The translations under genes and the position numbers were made by a program. Shown here one piece after another: positions 54,900 to 63,895 of a DNA stretch of 64,000 nt; within the stretch, counting starts at the first letter, position 1; each line of letters starts with the position of its first letter. The notes beneath the pieces were generated by a model. That model had not been told where the DNA came from and searched no databases. It saw nothing but the letters and a program-made list of their open reading frames with translations. The DNA lies in assembly GCA_946534785.1 (NCBI GenBank), contig CAMNCY010000002.1:1-64000 (forward strand), read 5' to 3'. The stretch comes from an uncultured Lachnospiraceae bacterium. GTDB lineage: Bacteria; Bacillota; Clostridia; Lachnospirales; Lachnospiraceae.

Positions 54900-55310
54900 A
54901 TGACGCAGATTTTTGATTTCGAAAAAGCAAAGGAAATACTGGAAGGCGGGACGCAGAAGGCGCAGGAACTGCTGCAGGATGCGCCCAGCATGGATGAGCT
55001 TCTGAAGCAGCTGGAGGTAAAGCTTTCGCAGATACCGGCAGCAGGCCCGTTCCTCGCGGATATCCCGCTGATGGTCGCCATGGTAAAAAGCTATATTACC
55101 AGGGAGTATTCGGTCGTATCCCCGAAGGTCATCGCCCTTTTAGTAAGTGCGTTCATTTACATCGTTAAGAAAGACGACATGATCGATGACAAGAATCCCG
55201 TCATCGGGTATCTGGATGATCTTGCAATCACGGCCGTCGCCATCTCCCTGGCAAAACCGGAGCTTGCCGAGTTCGCAAAGTGGAGAGAAGAAAACAGCAC
55301 GATCGCATAA
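54900..55310 (+). CDS. DUF1232 (YkvA-like) protein
   Basis: 136 residues from ATG 54900 (MTQIFDFEKAKEIL). A DUF1232 core with VSPKVIALLVSAFIYIVKKDD and the NPVIGYLDDLAIT signature, where D and GYLDD mark the family. The family is membrane-associated in part; its function is not known. AAAGGAGAC precedes the start. Confidence 0.88.
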   Translation: MTQIFDFEKAKEILEGGTQKAQELLQDAPSMDELLKQLEVKLSQIPAAGPFLADIPLMVAMVKSYITREYSVVSPKVIALLVSAFIYIVKKDDMIDDKNPVIGYLDDLAITAVAISLAKPELAEFAKWREENSTIA

Positions 55311-55329
55311 GAGTACCGGCAAAATGAAG

Positions 55330-55368
55330 AAAGCTGCCCTGTCCGAAGATAAGGACAGAGCAGCTTTT
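55330..55368. terminator. Bidirectional terminator
   Basis: AAAGCTGCCCTGTCC pairs with GGACAGAGCAGCTTT with one mismatch, then TT. It separates the convergent DUF1232 and PPC-domain genes. Confidence 0.8.
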
Positions 55369-55417
55369 GCGGGTGCGCCCGGCGGCGCCTGTTTCAAACG
55401 GGTGAAAGTCAGAAGGC

Positions 55418-55864
55418 TTATTCTTCGACCTCGAACAGGTTGACGCCTTCTTCGACCTTGATGCGGGACACCTTTTTGTCGAGTTTGAGTTCTGCGACTA
55501 CGATCTCCGCAAGGTACAGGATCTCGGTATCTCTTTCCAGATGCGCGATGATCGTGGTGTAATGGTCCTGCCCTGAAGCGTGCAGGTGCGCCTTGCCGTC
55601 GATGATGACGCCCTGGATGCTGGCGACTTCAAAAGCGCCGTTGGTCGTGCGGATCTCGTCGAACGGATTCTGATCCGCATTCTTTACATGATGGTACTGG
55701 AATTTCTGGAAGGTCGCGACACCGCTTAATACAACAGCGTTGCGGATCCCCTCTTCCGCGAGCTTTCTTTCGATCAGGTCGTGTACCTTTTCTCCGCGCC
55801 GTCCTGCGATCACAAGGATCCGGCCGAAACTTTCCGCTACAAAGTGGTCAGTGATCTTTCCCAT
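55418..55864 (-). CDS. PPC domain (DUF296) protein
   Basis: 148 residues from ATG 55864 (MGKITDHF). The DUF296/PPC pattern GVIIDGKAHLHAS and HYTTIIAHLERDTEILYLAEIVVAEL is seen. In plants this domain accompanies AT-hooks; bacterial members are trimeric and of unknown function. GAGGG precedes the start. Confidence 0.85.
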   Translation of the reverse strand: MGKITDHFVAESFGRILVIAGRRGEKVHDLIERKLAEEGIRNAVVLSGVATFQKFQYHHVKNADQNPFDEIRTTNGAFEVASIQGVIIDGKAHLHASGQDHYTTIIAHLERDTEILYLAEIVVAELKLDKKVSRIKVEEGVNLFEVEE

Positions 55865-56049
55865 GGTAACCCTCACTTCCTTTTCTTATAAGCTTTCATG
55901 CTTACAGTATGTTTCTATTATGAGGGTGCGGGCGTCAAACTGCAATGCTTTTCGCTGAAAGCCGACTGTCCCTCCGGCGCCGGCCGGCCCTGCCGTAAGG
56001 AAAAAGGGGTATAATGTAAGGAAAGTCTTAAAGCCGAAAGGATACGGTC

Positions 56050-56457
56050 ATGAACTATAAAAGATACCTGAAATCGCTGGAAGACCTGGATGATGAAGAG
56101 CTGGATGAGAGCTGGGAAGGCTGCAGCTATACAATCGAATACAAAGAGAAAGTCCTTGGCCCCGTGGAATGCGGAAGCATCGCCTGCACGGAGAAGGAGA
56201 CCGCGATCCTGCGTCTCCTTTCCAGGGTCCAGAAGCCGGAACTGTGGGATGAAGAAAAGGACGGAGACATCGAGGACTGCGCCCTGTTTGAAATGTCGGT
56301 CGAAGAGATCGAAGATCTCCGGAAATTCCGCGCCCGCGCGGAGGTGGAGCTGGAGGAACAGGTGAGCCTGGACCTTGAAGAATGCGCGGACCCGGAGCTG
56401 AAGGCCTGCATAGAAAGCGGCGATTATACGGTGAAATTATTTTTCGGCGTCCGGTAG
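56050..56457 (+). CDS. Hypothetical acidic protein
   Basis: 135 residues, not recognised; strongly acidic (for example LDDEELDESWEG, EEKDGDIEDC). No membrane helix. AAAGGATACGG lies before ATG 56050. Its end overlaps the convergent XRE gene by 21 bases. A TATAAT is seen near 56011 but no clear -35. Confidence 0.7.
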   Translation: MNYKRYLKSLEDLDDEELDESWEGCSYTIEYKEKVLGPVECGSIACTEKETAILRLLSRVQKPELWDEEKDGDIEDCALFEMSVEEIEDLRKFRARAEVELEEQVSLDLEECADPELKACIESGDYTVKLFFGVR

Positions 56458-56913
56458 GTTCCGGTCCATCCAGTAGCGAAGGGAATCGGCGGTCAGTGCG
56501 ATCTTTTCAAGCTTGTCGCGGATGTCCAGGAAATCTTCCATTTCATCGGGAGAGATCCGGCTGTCGGCCGCGATATCGATAAAGCGGTTGCGGGCCTTTT
56601 CGAGAGCGTTCAGAGTCGAAAGAGCTTCGAGCGTGATCTCGGAAAGGTTTTTTATTTCGATGGCAGGCACATATTCCCTGCCGATGGGACACTGTTCCGA
56701 GCAGTAATAGTTGCACAGCAGCGTATCATTATAGGCCTTTGCCATGGCCATCACGTCGTCGGGACCGGGGGAGATCCTCTCATTCTCGATCTTTTCTATC
56801 CGGTCTGCGGAAACATATTCCATCTTCTCGGAAGCCTGTTCGCGGGTAAGGCCGCTGGCTTCCCTCGCCAGCTGATAAGGCGTTTTGTTCTCCCTGACGG
56901 ATCTTTTTCCCAT
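56437..56913 (-). CDS. XRE family transcriptional regulator with Cys cluster
   Basis: 158 residues from ATG 56913 (MGKRSVRENKTPYQLAREASG). The N-terminal XRE helix-turn-helix (about 8-62, LTREQASEKM and ERISPGPDDVMAMAKAY) is followed by CNYYCSEQC, which could bind metal or an iron-sulfur cluster, then a helical domain. AGAGGTG precedes the start. Target unknown. Confidence 0.85.
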   Translation of the reverse strand: MGKRSVRENKTPYQLAREASGLTREQASEKMEYVSADRIEKIENERISPGPDDVMAMAKAYNDTLLCNYYCSEQCPIGREYVPAIEIKNLSEITLEALSTLNALEKARNRFIDIAADSRISPDEMEDFLDIRDKLEKIALTADSLRYWMDRNLPDAEK

Positions 56914-57043
56914 GTTATCACCTCTCTGAAGCAGAATTAACACCGCTTAAGACGCGGCAGCCGCCGTATATTCTCCGTTGATATTAGGATAAACTTAAAA
57001 CTGTCAAAAGAAAAGACGGCCCGGAAAGGTAAGGTGGAATACG

Positions 57044-57172
57044 ATGACAACGCCGGAGCGATTGCAGCTGATCAGGCTGCTGGACAGGATCAGATCAAAT
57101 CCCGGATATGCCGTAAAGGCCGGAGTCAGGGATGCTTCGTATATAAAAGAAAAGAGGAATAAAAATGTTTGA
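57044..57172 (+). CDS. Possible 42-residue peptide gene
   Basis: ATG 57044 reads MTTPERLQLIRLLDRIRSNP and continues to TGA 57170-57172. AAGGTGG stands before it. Basic, helical, and overlaps the next start by eight bases, as coupled genes do. Too short for the track and without known relatives that I recall. Confidence 0.45.
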   Translation: MTTPERLQLIRLLDRIRSNPGYAVKAGVRDASYIKEKRNKNV

Positions 57173-57389
57173 ATTCTTATTTGTGATATTTCTGATATGG
57201 CTCTTATGGGGCTTTGTGAAATTCTCGTTTACGGTCGCCTGGGGGATATTTAAACTCCTCGGCATACTGCTCGCGGTGGTCGCTTTTCCGATGGCGCTCA
57301 TTCTGCTGGTCGTCTCGGGACTTGGCATATTCCTGGCAGGACCCGTACTTCTGATCATGCTGGCCTTCGGCTTTCTGAAGGTCGCCTGA
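57165..57389 (+). CDS. Small hydrophobic membrane protein
   Basis: 74 residues, nearly all hydrophobic, with two or three membrane helices (FVIFLIWLLWG, LLAVVAFPMALILLVVSGLG). No polar tail. AGAGGAAT precedes the ATG. Function unknown. Confidence 0.65.
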   Translation: MFEFLFVIFLIWLLWGFVKFSFTVAWGIFKLLGILLAVVAFPMALILLVVSGLGIFLAGPVLLIMLAFGFLKVA

Positions 57390-57445
57390 TGATATGAAAA
57401 CTGACGAAGGAAACCCCTCCTGAAATAGAAATACCCCCTCAAAGG

Positions 57446-57475
57446 CATCAGCCCCGGCTTTCGCCGGGGCTGATG
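57446..57475 (+). terminator. Strong hairpin terminator
   Basis: CATCAGCCCCGGC and GCCGGGGCTGATG form a perfect 13-base stem with a four-base loop, followed by TCGTTGTT. It separates the small membrane gene from the AEC transporter. Confidence 0.8.
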
Positions 57476-57594
57476 TCGTTGTTCCGCGGCACTGCTGTCA
57501 GGCAGGCTGCGCAAATTCATGGTTGAAGATGTTCCGGGGCTGGCCCATAATCAGAAACAGGCAGGTCCGGCGGAAAGGAAACGGGAAACAAAAC

Positions 57595-58521
57595 ATGTCG
57601 ATGTCGATCATTCTTTCAACAATCCTAGTCATATTTCTGGAAGTCCTTGTCGGCTATATTTTCACCAGGCGGGGACTGATCACGGAAGAAAAGAGCAGGT
57701 TTCTTTCGACCATGGTCATGGAGATCTTCGTTCCCTGCATGCTGATCGCCACCGGCGGGACGCAGGTGGCGGAAGGAACGGTGGGAAAGATGATGCTCGG
57801 AGCGGCGCTTCTTCTTTTCTGGTATATCCTTTCGACGGCGGTCTGTCTTTTTGTCAGCAGGAGAAAAGGCCTGAATGAAGGAGATGAGGCGGTATTTGTC
57901 GTGGCGGCGGCCCTGCCCAACAGTGCCTTTCTGGGAATTCCCCTGATCACGGCGCTGATGGGAGAGGACATCGGAATGGTCTATGCCGCAAGCTCGCTGA
58001 TCGCCTTCAATATTTTCTTTTTTACCTACAATATCCGGAAGTTCCAGGGCGGCGGTGCTTTAGACCTTCGGAAATTCATCACGCCTGTGAACCTGTGCAT
58101 GGTCATCATGGTCGCCATGCTGCTTTCTGGGTTCCGGCTTCCCCAGCCGGTCCATAAATTCGCATCCTCCGTCGGCGCCTGTACGACGCCGGTCGCTCTC
58201 ATCATCGTCGGGAACATGCTGGCAAGAAGCAGCGTGAAAAAGCTGGTCAGGGACCCTTTCCTTTATGTGACGACCTTCCTGAAGAACCTGTTCTTCCCGG
58301 GGGCGTTCATGGTGTTTTTATATCTGCTGCGTTTTGACCCCCAGATGTCACTGGGGATCACGATCCTGATCTCCTGCCCTGCCGCAAGCTTTGCCGCCGT
58401 TGCCGCGGGACAGTACAAAAAGGGCGAACTTTTCGCAGGCCGGGCAATTGCCCATTCCACGTTTTTCTATCTTATTACGGGACCGTTCATCCTGGCGGCT
58501 GCAGGCCGCCTTTTCGGATAA
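57595..58521 (+). CDS. AEC family transporter
   Basis: 308 residues from ATG 57595 (MSMSIILSTILVIF); the 24 extra track residues are rejected. Ten helices in two halves, with LPNSAFLGIPLI in the first half, the AEC core motif. These proteins carry organic anions or auxin-like compounds; the substrate is unknown. It ends 15 bases from the convergent ABC gene, so no terminator separates them. Confidence 0.9.
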   Translation: MSMSIILSTILVIFLEVLVGYIFTRRGLITEEKSRFLSTMVMEIFVPCMLIATGGTQVAEGTVGKMMLGAALLLFWYILSTAVCLFVSRRKGLNEGDEAVFVVAAALPNSAFLGIPLITALMGEDIGMVYAASSLIAFNIFFFTYNIRKFQGGGALDLRKFITPVNLCMVIMVAMLLSGFRLPQPVHKFASSVGACTTPVALIIVGNMLARSSVKKLVRDPFLYVTTFLKNLFFPGAFMVFLYLLRFDPQMSLGITILISCPAASFAAVAAGQYKKGELFAGRAIAHSTFFYLITGPFILAAAGRLFG

Positions 58522-58536
58522 GGGCATATTCATCAT

Positions 58537-60315
58537 TCAGCTGAACTGGGAGTTGTAGATCCGGTAGTACAGGCCCCGGTTTTTCATCAGTGTTTCATGG
58601 GTCCCCTGCTCTACGATATCGCCGTGATCCAGGACCAGGATCAGGTCCGCACTCTGGATCGTGGAAAGCCGGTGGGCAATGACAAAGCAGGTCTTGCCTG
58701 CCATCAGACGACGCATGGCGCCCTGGATCTGTTTTTCCGTCGTTGTATCTACATTGGAGGTGGCTTCGTCCAGGATCAGTATTTCCGCGTCATAAAGAAA
58801 GGCACGGGCAATCGTCAGAAGCTGCTTCTGACCTTTTGAAATATTTCCGCCGTCTTCTTCGATCACGGTATCGTACCCTTCCGGAAGAGTCAGGATGTAA
58901 TTGTGGATATGTGCCGCTTTTGCGGCTTCAATGACATCCTCCCGCGATGTGTTTTCCTTTCCATAGGCTATATTTTCATAGACCGTTCCCTTAAAGACCC
59001 AGGAATCCTGGAGCACCATCGCGCAGGAACGGCGCAGGCTTTTCCTTGTGATCTTCTGTATATCATGTCCGTCTGCACGGATCGTGCCGCTGTCCGCGTC
59101 ATAAAAGCGCATCAGCAGGTTGATGATCGTGGTCTTGCCGGCACCGGTGGGGCCGACGATCGCGATAAGGGATCCGGCATCCGCCTGCAGGGAAAGATCA
59201 TGCAGGACGGTCTTTCCGGGAAGGTAGCCGAAACTGACATGGTCGAACTGTACATTGCCTTCCGGCTTTGTGAGGATGATGGCATCCCTGTCATCCGGCG
59301 GTTCTTCGGCATCGTCCAGAAGGCGGAAGACCCGCTCCGCGGCGGCGAGAGCCGAAATGATCTCGCTGAAGAGGTTCGCGATCTCATTGATGGGACCGGA
59401 GAATTTACGTGAATACAGGACATAGGAGGAAATCTGCCCCAGTGTAATGATCTTCCCCAGGTACAGGAGCGCCCCGAAGATCCCGATGAGAGAGAGGCTG
59501 ATGTTGCTGATGGTGCCGATGGAGGGGCCCATGACCATCCCGTAATACTCCGAGCGGAAGAAGGCATCGCTTGCCCGGCGGTTGATCTCATCATACGCAT
59601 CGGAAACGGTATCTTCGTAGGCATAGGAAAGGATCGTCCGCTGGCCGGAGAACATTTCCTCAACAAAGCCGTTCATCTGGCCGTAGATGACCGACCTTGC
59701 CGAGAAAAGAGGCTTTGTGATGCGTCCCATCCGCCGTGTGAACCAGATGGAAACAGGAATGGTGATAAGTGTTACCGGGATCAGCTGAGGGCAGATCAGG
59801 AGCATCATGATGAAGGCTCCCGCAACGGTGACGGTGCTGGCCAGGATCTGCACGAGATCGGTGGAAAAGGACGTGCAGATAACGTCAATGTCATATGAAA
59901 CACGGCTGATGATATCGCCCGCCTGGTTCCTGTCATAATAGCTGACGGGCATCTTCATAAGCTTGTCGAAAACATCCCTGCGCATTCTTCTGCCGAGTTT
60001 TCTTGCCGCCCGCATCATGCCAACGTTAACGAGAAAGCTGATGAGTGCGGAGAAGCTGTAACAGAGCAGCATCTGCTTTACATACAGGCGGACGGCGGCA
60101 AAGTTGACCCTGCCCTGCCCCGCCGCTGCTTCATTGATGGCTTTTCCCGCAAGGGACGGTCCGAACAGCGAGAGTGCGTTGCTGATCAGACAGAAAATGA
60201 TCACGAGAAGCAGGACCCACCTGTCTTCCATGGTATAGCGGATCAGCCTCAGAAGCGTTCCTTTTATATCTTTCGGTCTTTCCTTGACCGTATCCCGGCT
60301 TCCTTTTCCAGGCAT
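58537..60315 (-). CDS. ABC exporter half-transporter, catalytic-site partner
   Basis: 592 residues: six-helix type 1 exporter domain, then NBD with Walker A GPTGAGKTT, Walker B ILILDEATSN with the catalytic Glu, and H-loop AHRLST. Its signature is degenerate: NISKGQKQ in place of LSGGQ. GGAGAG precedes ATG 60315. It pairs with the gene 14 bases upstream as a heterodimer. The substrate is unknown, perhaps drugs, lipids or peptides. Confidence 0.94.
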   Translation of the reverse strand: MPGKGSRDTVKERPKDIKGTLLRLIRYTMEDRWVLLLVIIFCLISNALSLFGPSLAGKAINEAAAGQGRVNFAAVRLYVKQMLLCYSFSALISFLVNVGMMRAARKLGRRMRRDVFDKLMKMPVSYYDRNQAGDIISRVSYDIDVICTSFSTDLVQILASTVTVAGAFIMMLLICPQLIPVTLITIPVSIWFTRRMGRITKPLFSARSVIYGQMNGFVEEMFSGQRTILSYAYEDTVSDAYDEINRRASDAFFRSEYYGMVMGPSIGTISNISLSLIGIFGALLYLGKIITLGQISSYVLYSRKFSGPINEIANLFSEIISALAAAERVFRLLDDAEEPPDDRDAIILTKPEGNVQFDHVSFGYLPGKTVLHDLSLQADAGSLIAIVGPTGAGKTTIINLLMRFYDADSGTIRADGHDIQKITRKSLRRSCAMVLQDSWVFKGTVYENIAYGKENTSREDVIEAAKAAHIHNYILTLPEGYDTVIEEDGGNISKGQKQLLTIARAFLYDAEILILDEATSNVDTTTEKQIQGAMRRLMAGKTCFVIAHRLSTIQSADLILVLDHGDIVEQGTHETLMKNRGLYYRIYNSQFS

Positions 60316-60329
60316 ATCACTCTCCTTTC

Positions 60330-62051
60330 TCAGACAGAACCCATCTGGGATTCGTAGACCTGCCTGTAGTAGGGGGATGCTGCCAGCAGTTCTTCATGCG
60401 TTCCGGAAGCGATGATCCGTCCGTTGTCCAGGACAATGATGTTCGACATATCCTTGATGGAGCTGATACGCTGGGCGACGATGAGCATCGTGGTATCCGC
60501 ATAGTGATTCCGGAGATTCCGGCGAAGGGCCGCGTCCGTACGATAGTCCAGGGCACTGGAAGCGTCATCCAGGATCAGGATCCTCGGCTTTGCCGCGAGC
60601 GCCCGGGCGATCAGGATACGCTGCTTCTGGCCGCCGCTGAAGTTCACACCCTTTACCTGTGCCTTATGCAGGTAGGAGTCCGGGTATTCTTCAATGAAAT
60701 CCTTTGCCATGGCTGCTTCTGCGGCAAAGGAGATCCCCGCCTTATCCACGTCCCGCCCGAAGGATATGTTCTCGGAGATCGTATCGGCGAAAATGATATC
60801 GTTCTGAAAGACGACGCCGAACATCCGGCGGAGCTCATCCTTGTCATAACTTCTTACATCCCTGCCGTCCACCAGTACCTTCCCGCTCGTACAGTCATAA
60901 AAACGCATGAGCAGATGGAGAATCGTCGATTTGCCGCTGCCAGTGGGCCCGAGGATCCCCAGGGAGTCTCCCTCTTTTACCCGGAAACTGATCCCGGTCA
61001 GGGCGTTCTCGCTCTTTGTTCCCACAAAATAGTTGAAATCGACGTTCCGGAATTCGATAAGGGCACCGGTATCGTCGGAAGTACCGTCATCCGGCACAAT
61101 AGGCTGGTCGGGAAGGTCCGAAAGAACGGACTGCATCCTGTCGGCGGAGGCTTTGGCCTTGGAAAACATGACAAAGATCCGGTTCAGGCCCATGACGCTC
61201 ATCATGATCAGGTTGAAATAGGTGAGGAAGGCGAGGATGACGCCGGGACGGGTCTGCCCGCTGTTTACGCGGAGGGCACCGAAATAGACGACAAAGGAGA
61301 GCCCTCCGTTCAGGAATAGCTGCATGGAAGGCCCGGGAATTGCCATGATCGTGTTCGCGAGGATATCGCTTTGTGTGAGGGCATCGTTTTCCGCGTTGAA
61401 CCTGTCCCGTTCGTGATCCTCCCGGGAGAGTGCCTTTACGACCCGGATACCGGAAATGTTCTCCCGCATGATCCGGATCAGGTCGTCCAGATGGCGCTGC
61501 ACCTTATCGAAAAGGGGAACGCCCTTTAAGGATACGAGGATGACGATGGCAATCAGAAGAGGAACGAGCACGATCAGGATCAGAGAGAGGGAAGGGTCCA
61601 TGATCATCGTTACGAGGATCCCGCCGATCAGCATGATGGGGGTCCGGACGCCCATGGTCTGCATACGGGCCATGAAATTCTGGACATTGTAGGAATCGGT
61701 GGTCATCCGGGACTGGAGCGAAGGAAGGCCGAAGGCATCAAAGCGCGTACCGGAAAGGTGCATGGTCTTTCGGAAGAAGTCGCCCCGAAGATCATATATG
61801 GCGCGGCTCGAGACATCTACCGCACGGCGGTTCGCCGTTATATTGAGGACAGCGGTAACGAAAGCCATGAAGATCATCAGAAAGCCCCATAAAAGGACAG
61901 GGAAGATCCTTCCTGCAGGCACGATCCGGTCGATGATGTGTTCCAGGATATAGGGGATCGAAAGCTCCGCAAGCGTCCCGAAGAGCTTGATTATCATGCC
62001 GGCCAGGAGAAGCCGGCGGTATGGACGGAGATATCGGATGAATAATTCCAT
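60330..62051 (-). CDS. ABC exporter half-transporter with degenerate Walker B
   Basis: 573 residues, type 1 exporter fold. Walker A GPTGSGKST and a normal signature FSGGQKQR, but Walker B is ILILDDASSALD, with Asp in place of catalytic Glu. Thus one of the two ATP sites is degenerate, as in TM287/288-like exporters. No ribosome site is visible before ATG 62051. It starts 51 bases after lacI. Confidence 0.93.
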   Translation of the reverse strand: MELFIRYLRPYRRLLLAGMIIKLFGTLAELSIPYILEHIIDRIVPAGRIFPVLLWGFLMIFMAFVTAVLNITANRRAVDVSSRAIYDLRGDFFRKTMHLSGTRFDAFGLPSLQSRMTTDSYNVQNFMARMQTMGVRTPIMLIGGILVTMIMDPSLSLILIVLVPLLIAIVILVSLKGVPLFDKVQRHLDDLIRIMRENISGIRVVKALSREDHERDRFNAENDALTQSDILANTIMAIPGPSMQLFLNGGLSFVVYFGALRVNSGQTRPGVILAFLTYFNLIMMSVMGLNRIFVMFSKAKASADRMQSVLSDLPDQPIVPDDGTSDDTGALIEFRNVDFNYFVGTKSENALTGISFRVKEGDSLGILGPTGSGKSTILHLLMRFYDCTSGKVLVDGRDVRSYDKDELRRMFGVVFQNDIIFADTISENISFGRDVDKAGISFAAEAAMAKDFIEEYPDSYLHKAQVKGVNFSGGQKQRILIARALAAKPRILILDDASSALDYRTDAALRRNLRNHYADTTMLIVAQRISSIKDMSNIIVLDNGRIIASGTHEELLAASPYYRQVYESQMGSV

Positions 62052-62102
62052 TTGGAAGAAATACCGTTTCTGAAGAAGAAAAGCCGGGGTTACCGGGTGA
62101 GC

Positions 62103-63092
62103 TCAGGTGGATTCTCTTTCCCGGATGTCACACAGGAGCATGACCCTGTCGGGGAGCTTCTGTCCGCCAAGGAGAGCGATCATGATACGGACCGCCTCCT
62201 CGCACATCTCCACGGTCTTGTTGTCCAGACTTGAAAGTCTTGGCCAGGAAAGCTCGCAGAAAGAAGAGTTATTGGTACCGATGACCGAAATTTTATCCGG
62301 GATCTTAACGCCTCGCTCCGCCATGCGGCGGATGAAGCCCATGGCAGGGATGTCCTCGGAGAAGATGACAGCATCTGCTTCCGGGTGCTCCAGAAGAAGC
62401 CGGTCTGCCGTACGCGCGCCGTCCTCTGCCGTCAGGCAGTCCTTTTCCACGATCATATCGGAATCGGCCAAGCCGCTGTTGCGCAGTCCGTCCCGGTAGC
62501 CGGCAAGCTTGTTGAGACCGCTGGGCGTGGAAGAAGTCATGGCAAAGGCAATATGCCGGCGCCCTTTTTTCAGGAGCAGGGATACACAGTCTTCGATCCC
62601 TTTCTGTTCATCCACGAGGACGCCGTGAACATTCGGAAGATCGAGCCAGCCGTTGGCCATGACGACGGGGATATCGGGCATGTACGTGCGGATCAGGTCC
62701 TCCATGCAGCGGTTCTGGTAGGTCGAGCCCACCATGATGGCGCCGTCGATCTGGCGTGCGGCAAGAAGACGCATGTAGTCATTCTTTTTCTCATCGGTGG
62801 TCCCCGTGTTCACGATGATCCCGGCATAGCCGGCTGCGGTCAGGGCCTGCTCGATCGTGTAGGCGATGAGGGCGTGCTGTACGTTGCGGACATCCTCCAG
62901 AAGGATCCCGATCATACGGGTCTCGCTGGTGGAAAGACCCCTTGCGGCTTCGTTGGGAGCATAATTGTATTTTTCCAGGAGGGCATGGATCTTTTTCCTG
63001 GTCTTTTCACTGATTCCGGGTTTTCCGTTGATGACGCGGGATACGGTGCTTGCGGATACGCCCGCTTCTTTTGCGATATCGTAGATCGTCAT
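62103..63092 (-). CDS. LacI family transcriptional regulator
   Basis: 329 residues. Helix-turn-helix TIYDIAKEAGVSASTVSRVING, then a periplasmic-binding-protein-like sensor domain. ATG 63092 is preferred; GGAG lies before it. It probably controls itself, the two ABC genes after it and the divergent YhcH gene by the palindromes between. The inducer is not known, perhaps a sugar. Confidence 0.93.
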   Translation of the reverse strand: MTIYDIAKEAGVSASTVSRVINGKPGISEKTRKKIHALLEKYNYAPNEAARGLSTSETRMIGILLEDVRNVQHALIAYTIEQALTAAGYAGIIVNTGTTDEKKNDYMRLLAARQIDGAIMVGSTYQNRCMEDLIRTYMPDIPVVMANGWLDLPNVHGVLVDEQKGIEDCVSLLLKKGRRHIAFAMTSSTPSGLNKLAGYRDGLRNSGLADSDMIVEKDCLTAEDGARTADRLLLEHPEADAVIFSEDIPAMGFIRRMAERGVKIPDKISVIGTNNSSFCELSWPRLSSLDNKTVEMCEEAVRIMIALLGGQKLPDRVMLLCDIREREST

Positions 63093-63131
63093 GGTCACTC
63101 CGTGAAGGATCGATGCATTCGGGTTTTATGG

Positions 63132-63238
63132 TTGGAACGGTTACATTTTAACAATGTGAGAAAACGGTTGCAAGCCTGAATGGACGTCCTGAAAAGGGGT
63201 TTGCGGCGGATTCGGCAATATGAGCGCAACCGATTGCG
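63132..63238. promoter_or_regulatory. Additional LacI-type operator candidates
   Basis: Sequences resembling TGNAANCGNTTNCA centre near 63139 (TTGGAACGGTTACA), 63166 (AGAAAACGGTTGCA) and 63232 (CGCAACCGATTGCG). Each matches at least one half-site well. They lie upstream of lacI and suit autoregulation. The intergenic region 63093-63383 holds nothing else that I recognise except the YhcH promoter. Confidence 0.5.
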
Positions 63239-63289
63239 GAAATAACAAGGAGATGTTTTGGCGGTAAAGTGTGACAAATCAAAACATTC

Positions 63290-63338
63290 TTGCAAAATTG
63301 GGAAATCTGTGGTATGCTTTGTTATGCAATCGGTTGCA
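63290..63338 (+). promoter_or_regulatory. YhcH gene promoter with LacI-type operator
   Basis: TTGCAA (63290-63295), 17 bases, TATGCT (63313-63318). A palindrome TGCAATCGGTTGCA (63325-63338) follows at the likely start site and matches the LacI/GalR consensus. A bound repressor here would block transcription. Confidence 0.75.
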
Positions 63339-63383
63339 CTAAACAGTGCAAGGGTATATTTTAACTTATAGCAGGAGGGTCTT

Positions 63384-63839
63384 ATGTTTTTTGCCAACAT
63401 CAGCATAGCGGAAAAGTACAATTATCTGGATGAGAAATTCACATGTGCCTACAAATGGCTTGCGGAGACGGATATCAAATCGCTTCCGGAAGGCAGTTAT
63501 CCGATCAAGGGCGACGAGGTCATTGCCAACGTGCAGGAATACACGACCAAGCTCCCTTCCGAAGGAATGTTTGAAACACATAAGAAGTATTTTGACATCC
63601 AGTATATGGTCACAGGCGAGGAGCAGTTCGGCGTATGCAAGCTGGAAGGCTTGAAGCTCAAGGAAGCACACGAGGACAACGATCTGTATTTCTATGAAGA
63701 GCCCGAAGAGGCAGGCACGATCCTCCTCAAGGAAGGCGACCTGATCGTCGTGGAGCCCGAAGAGGCACACAAGCCCCGTCTGATCGCAGGCGGCGAGAAG
63801 AAGGCCGTCAAGAAGGTCGTAGTCAAGGTAAGGGTATAA
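63384..63839 (+). CDS. YhcH/YjgK/YiaL family protein
   Basis: 151 residues, DUF386-type beta-barrel. KYFDIQYMVTGEEQFGVCK with the metal-binding His and EEAHKPRLIAG near the C-terminus identify the family. Members act on sugar metabolism (sialic acid, ebg-type). GGAGGG precedes ATG 63384. It sits behind a LacI-type operator. Confidence 0.9.
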   Translation: MFFANISIAEKYNYLDEKFTCAYKWLAETDIKSLPEGSYPIKGDEVIANVQEYTTKLPSEGMFETHKKYFDIQYMVTGEEQFGVCKLEGLKLKEAHEDNDLYFYEEPEEAGTILLKEGDLIVVEPEEAHKPRLIAGGEKKAVKKVVVKVRV

Positions 63840-63895
63840 GGCAGTCCGGGGAAGAGGAAAGGCTTCCGGCCGGGATCGGAAAAAGGAGGAAACAC

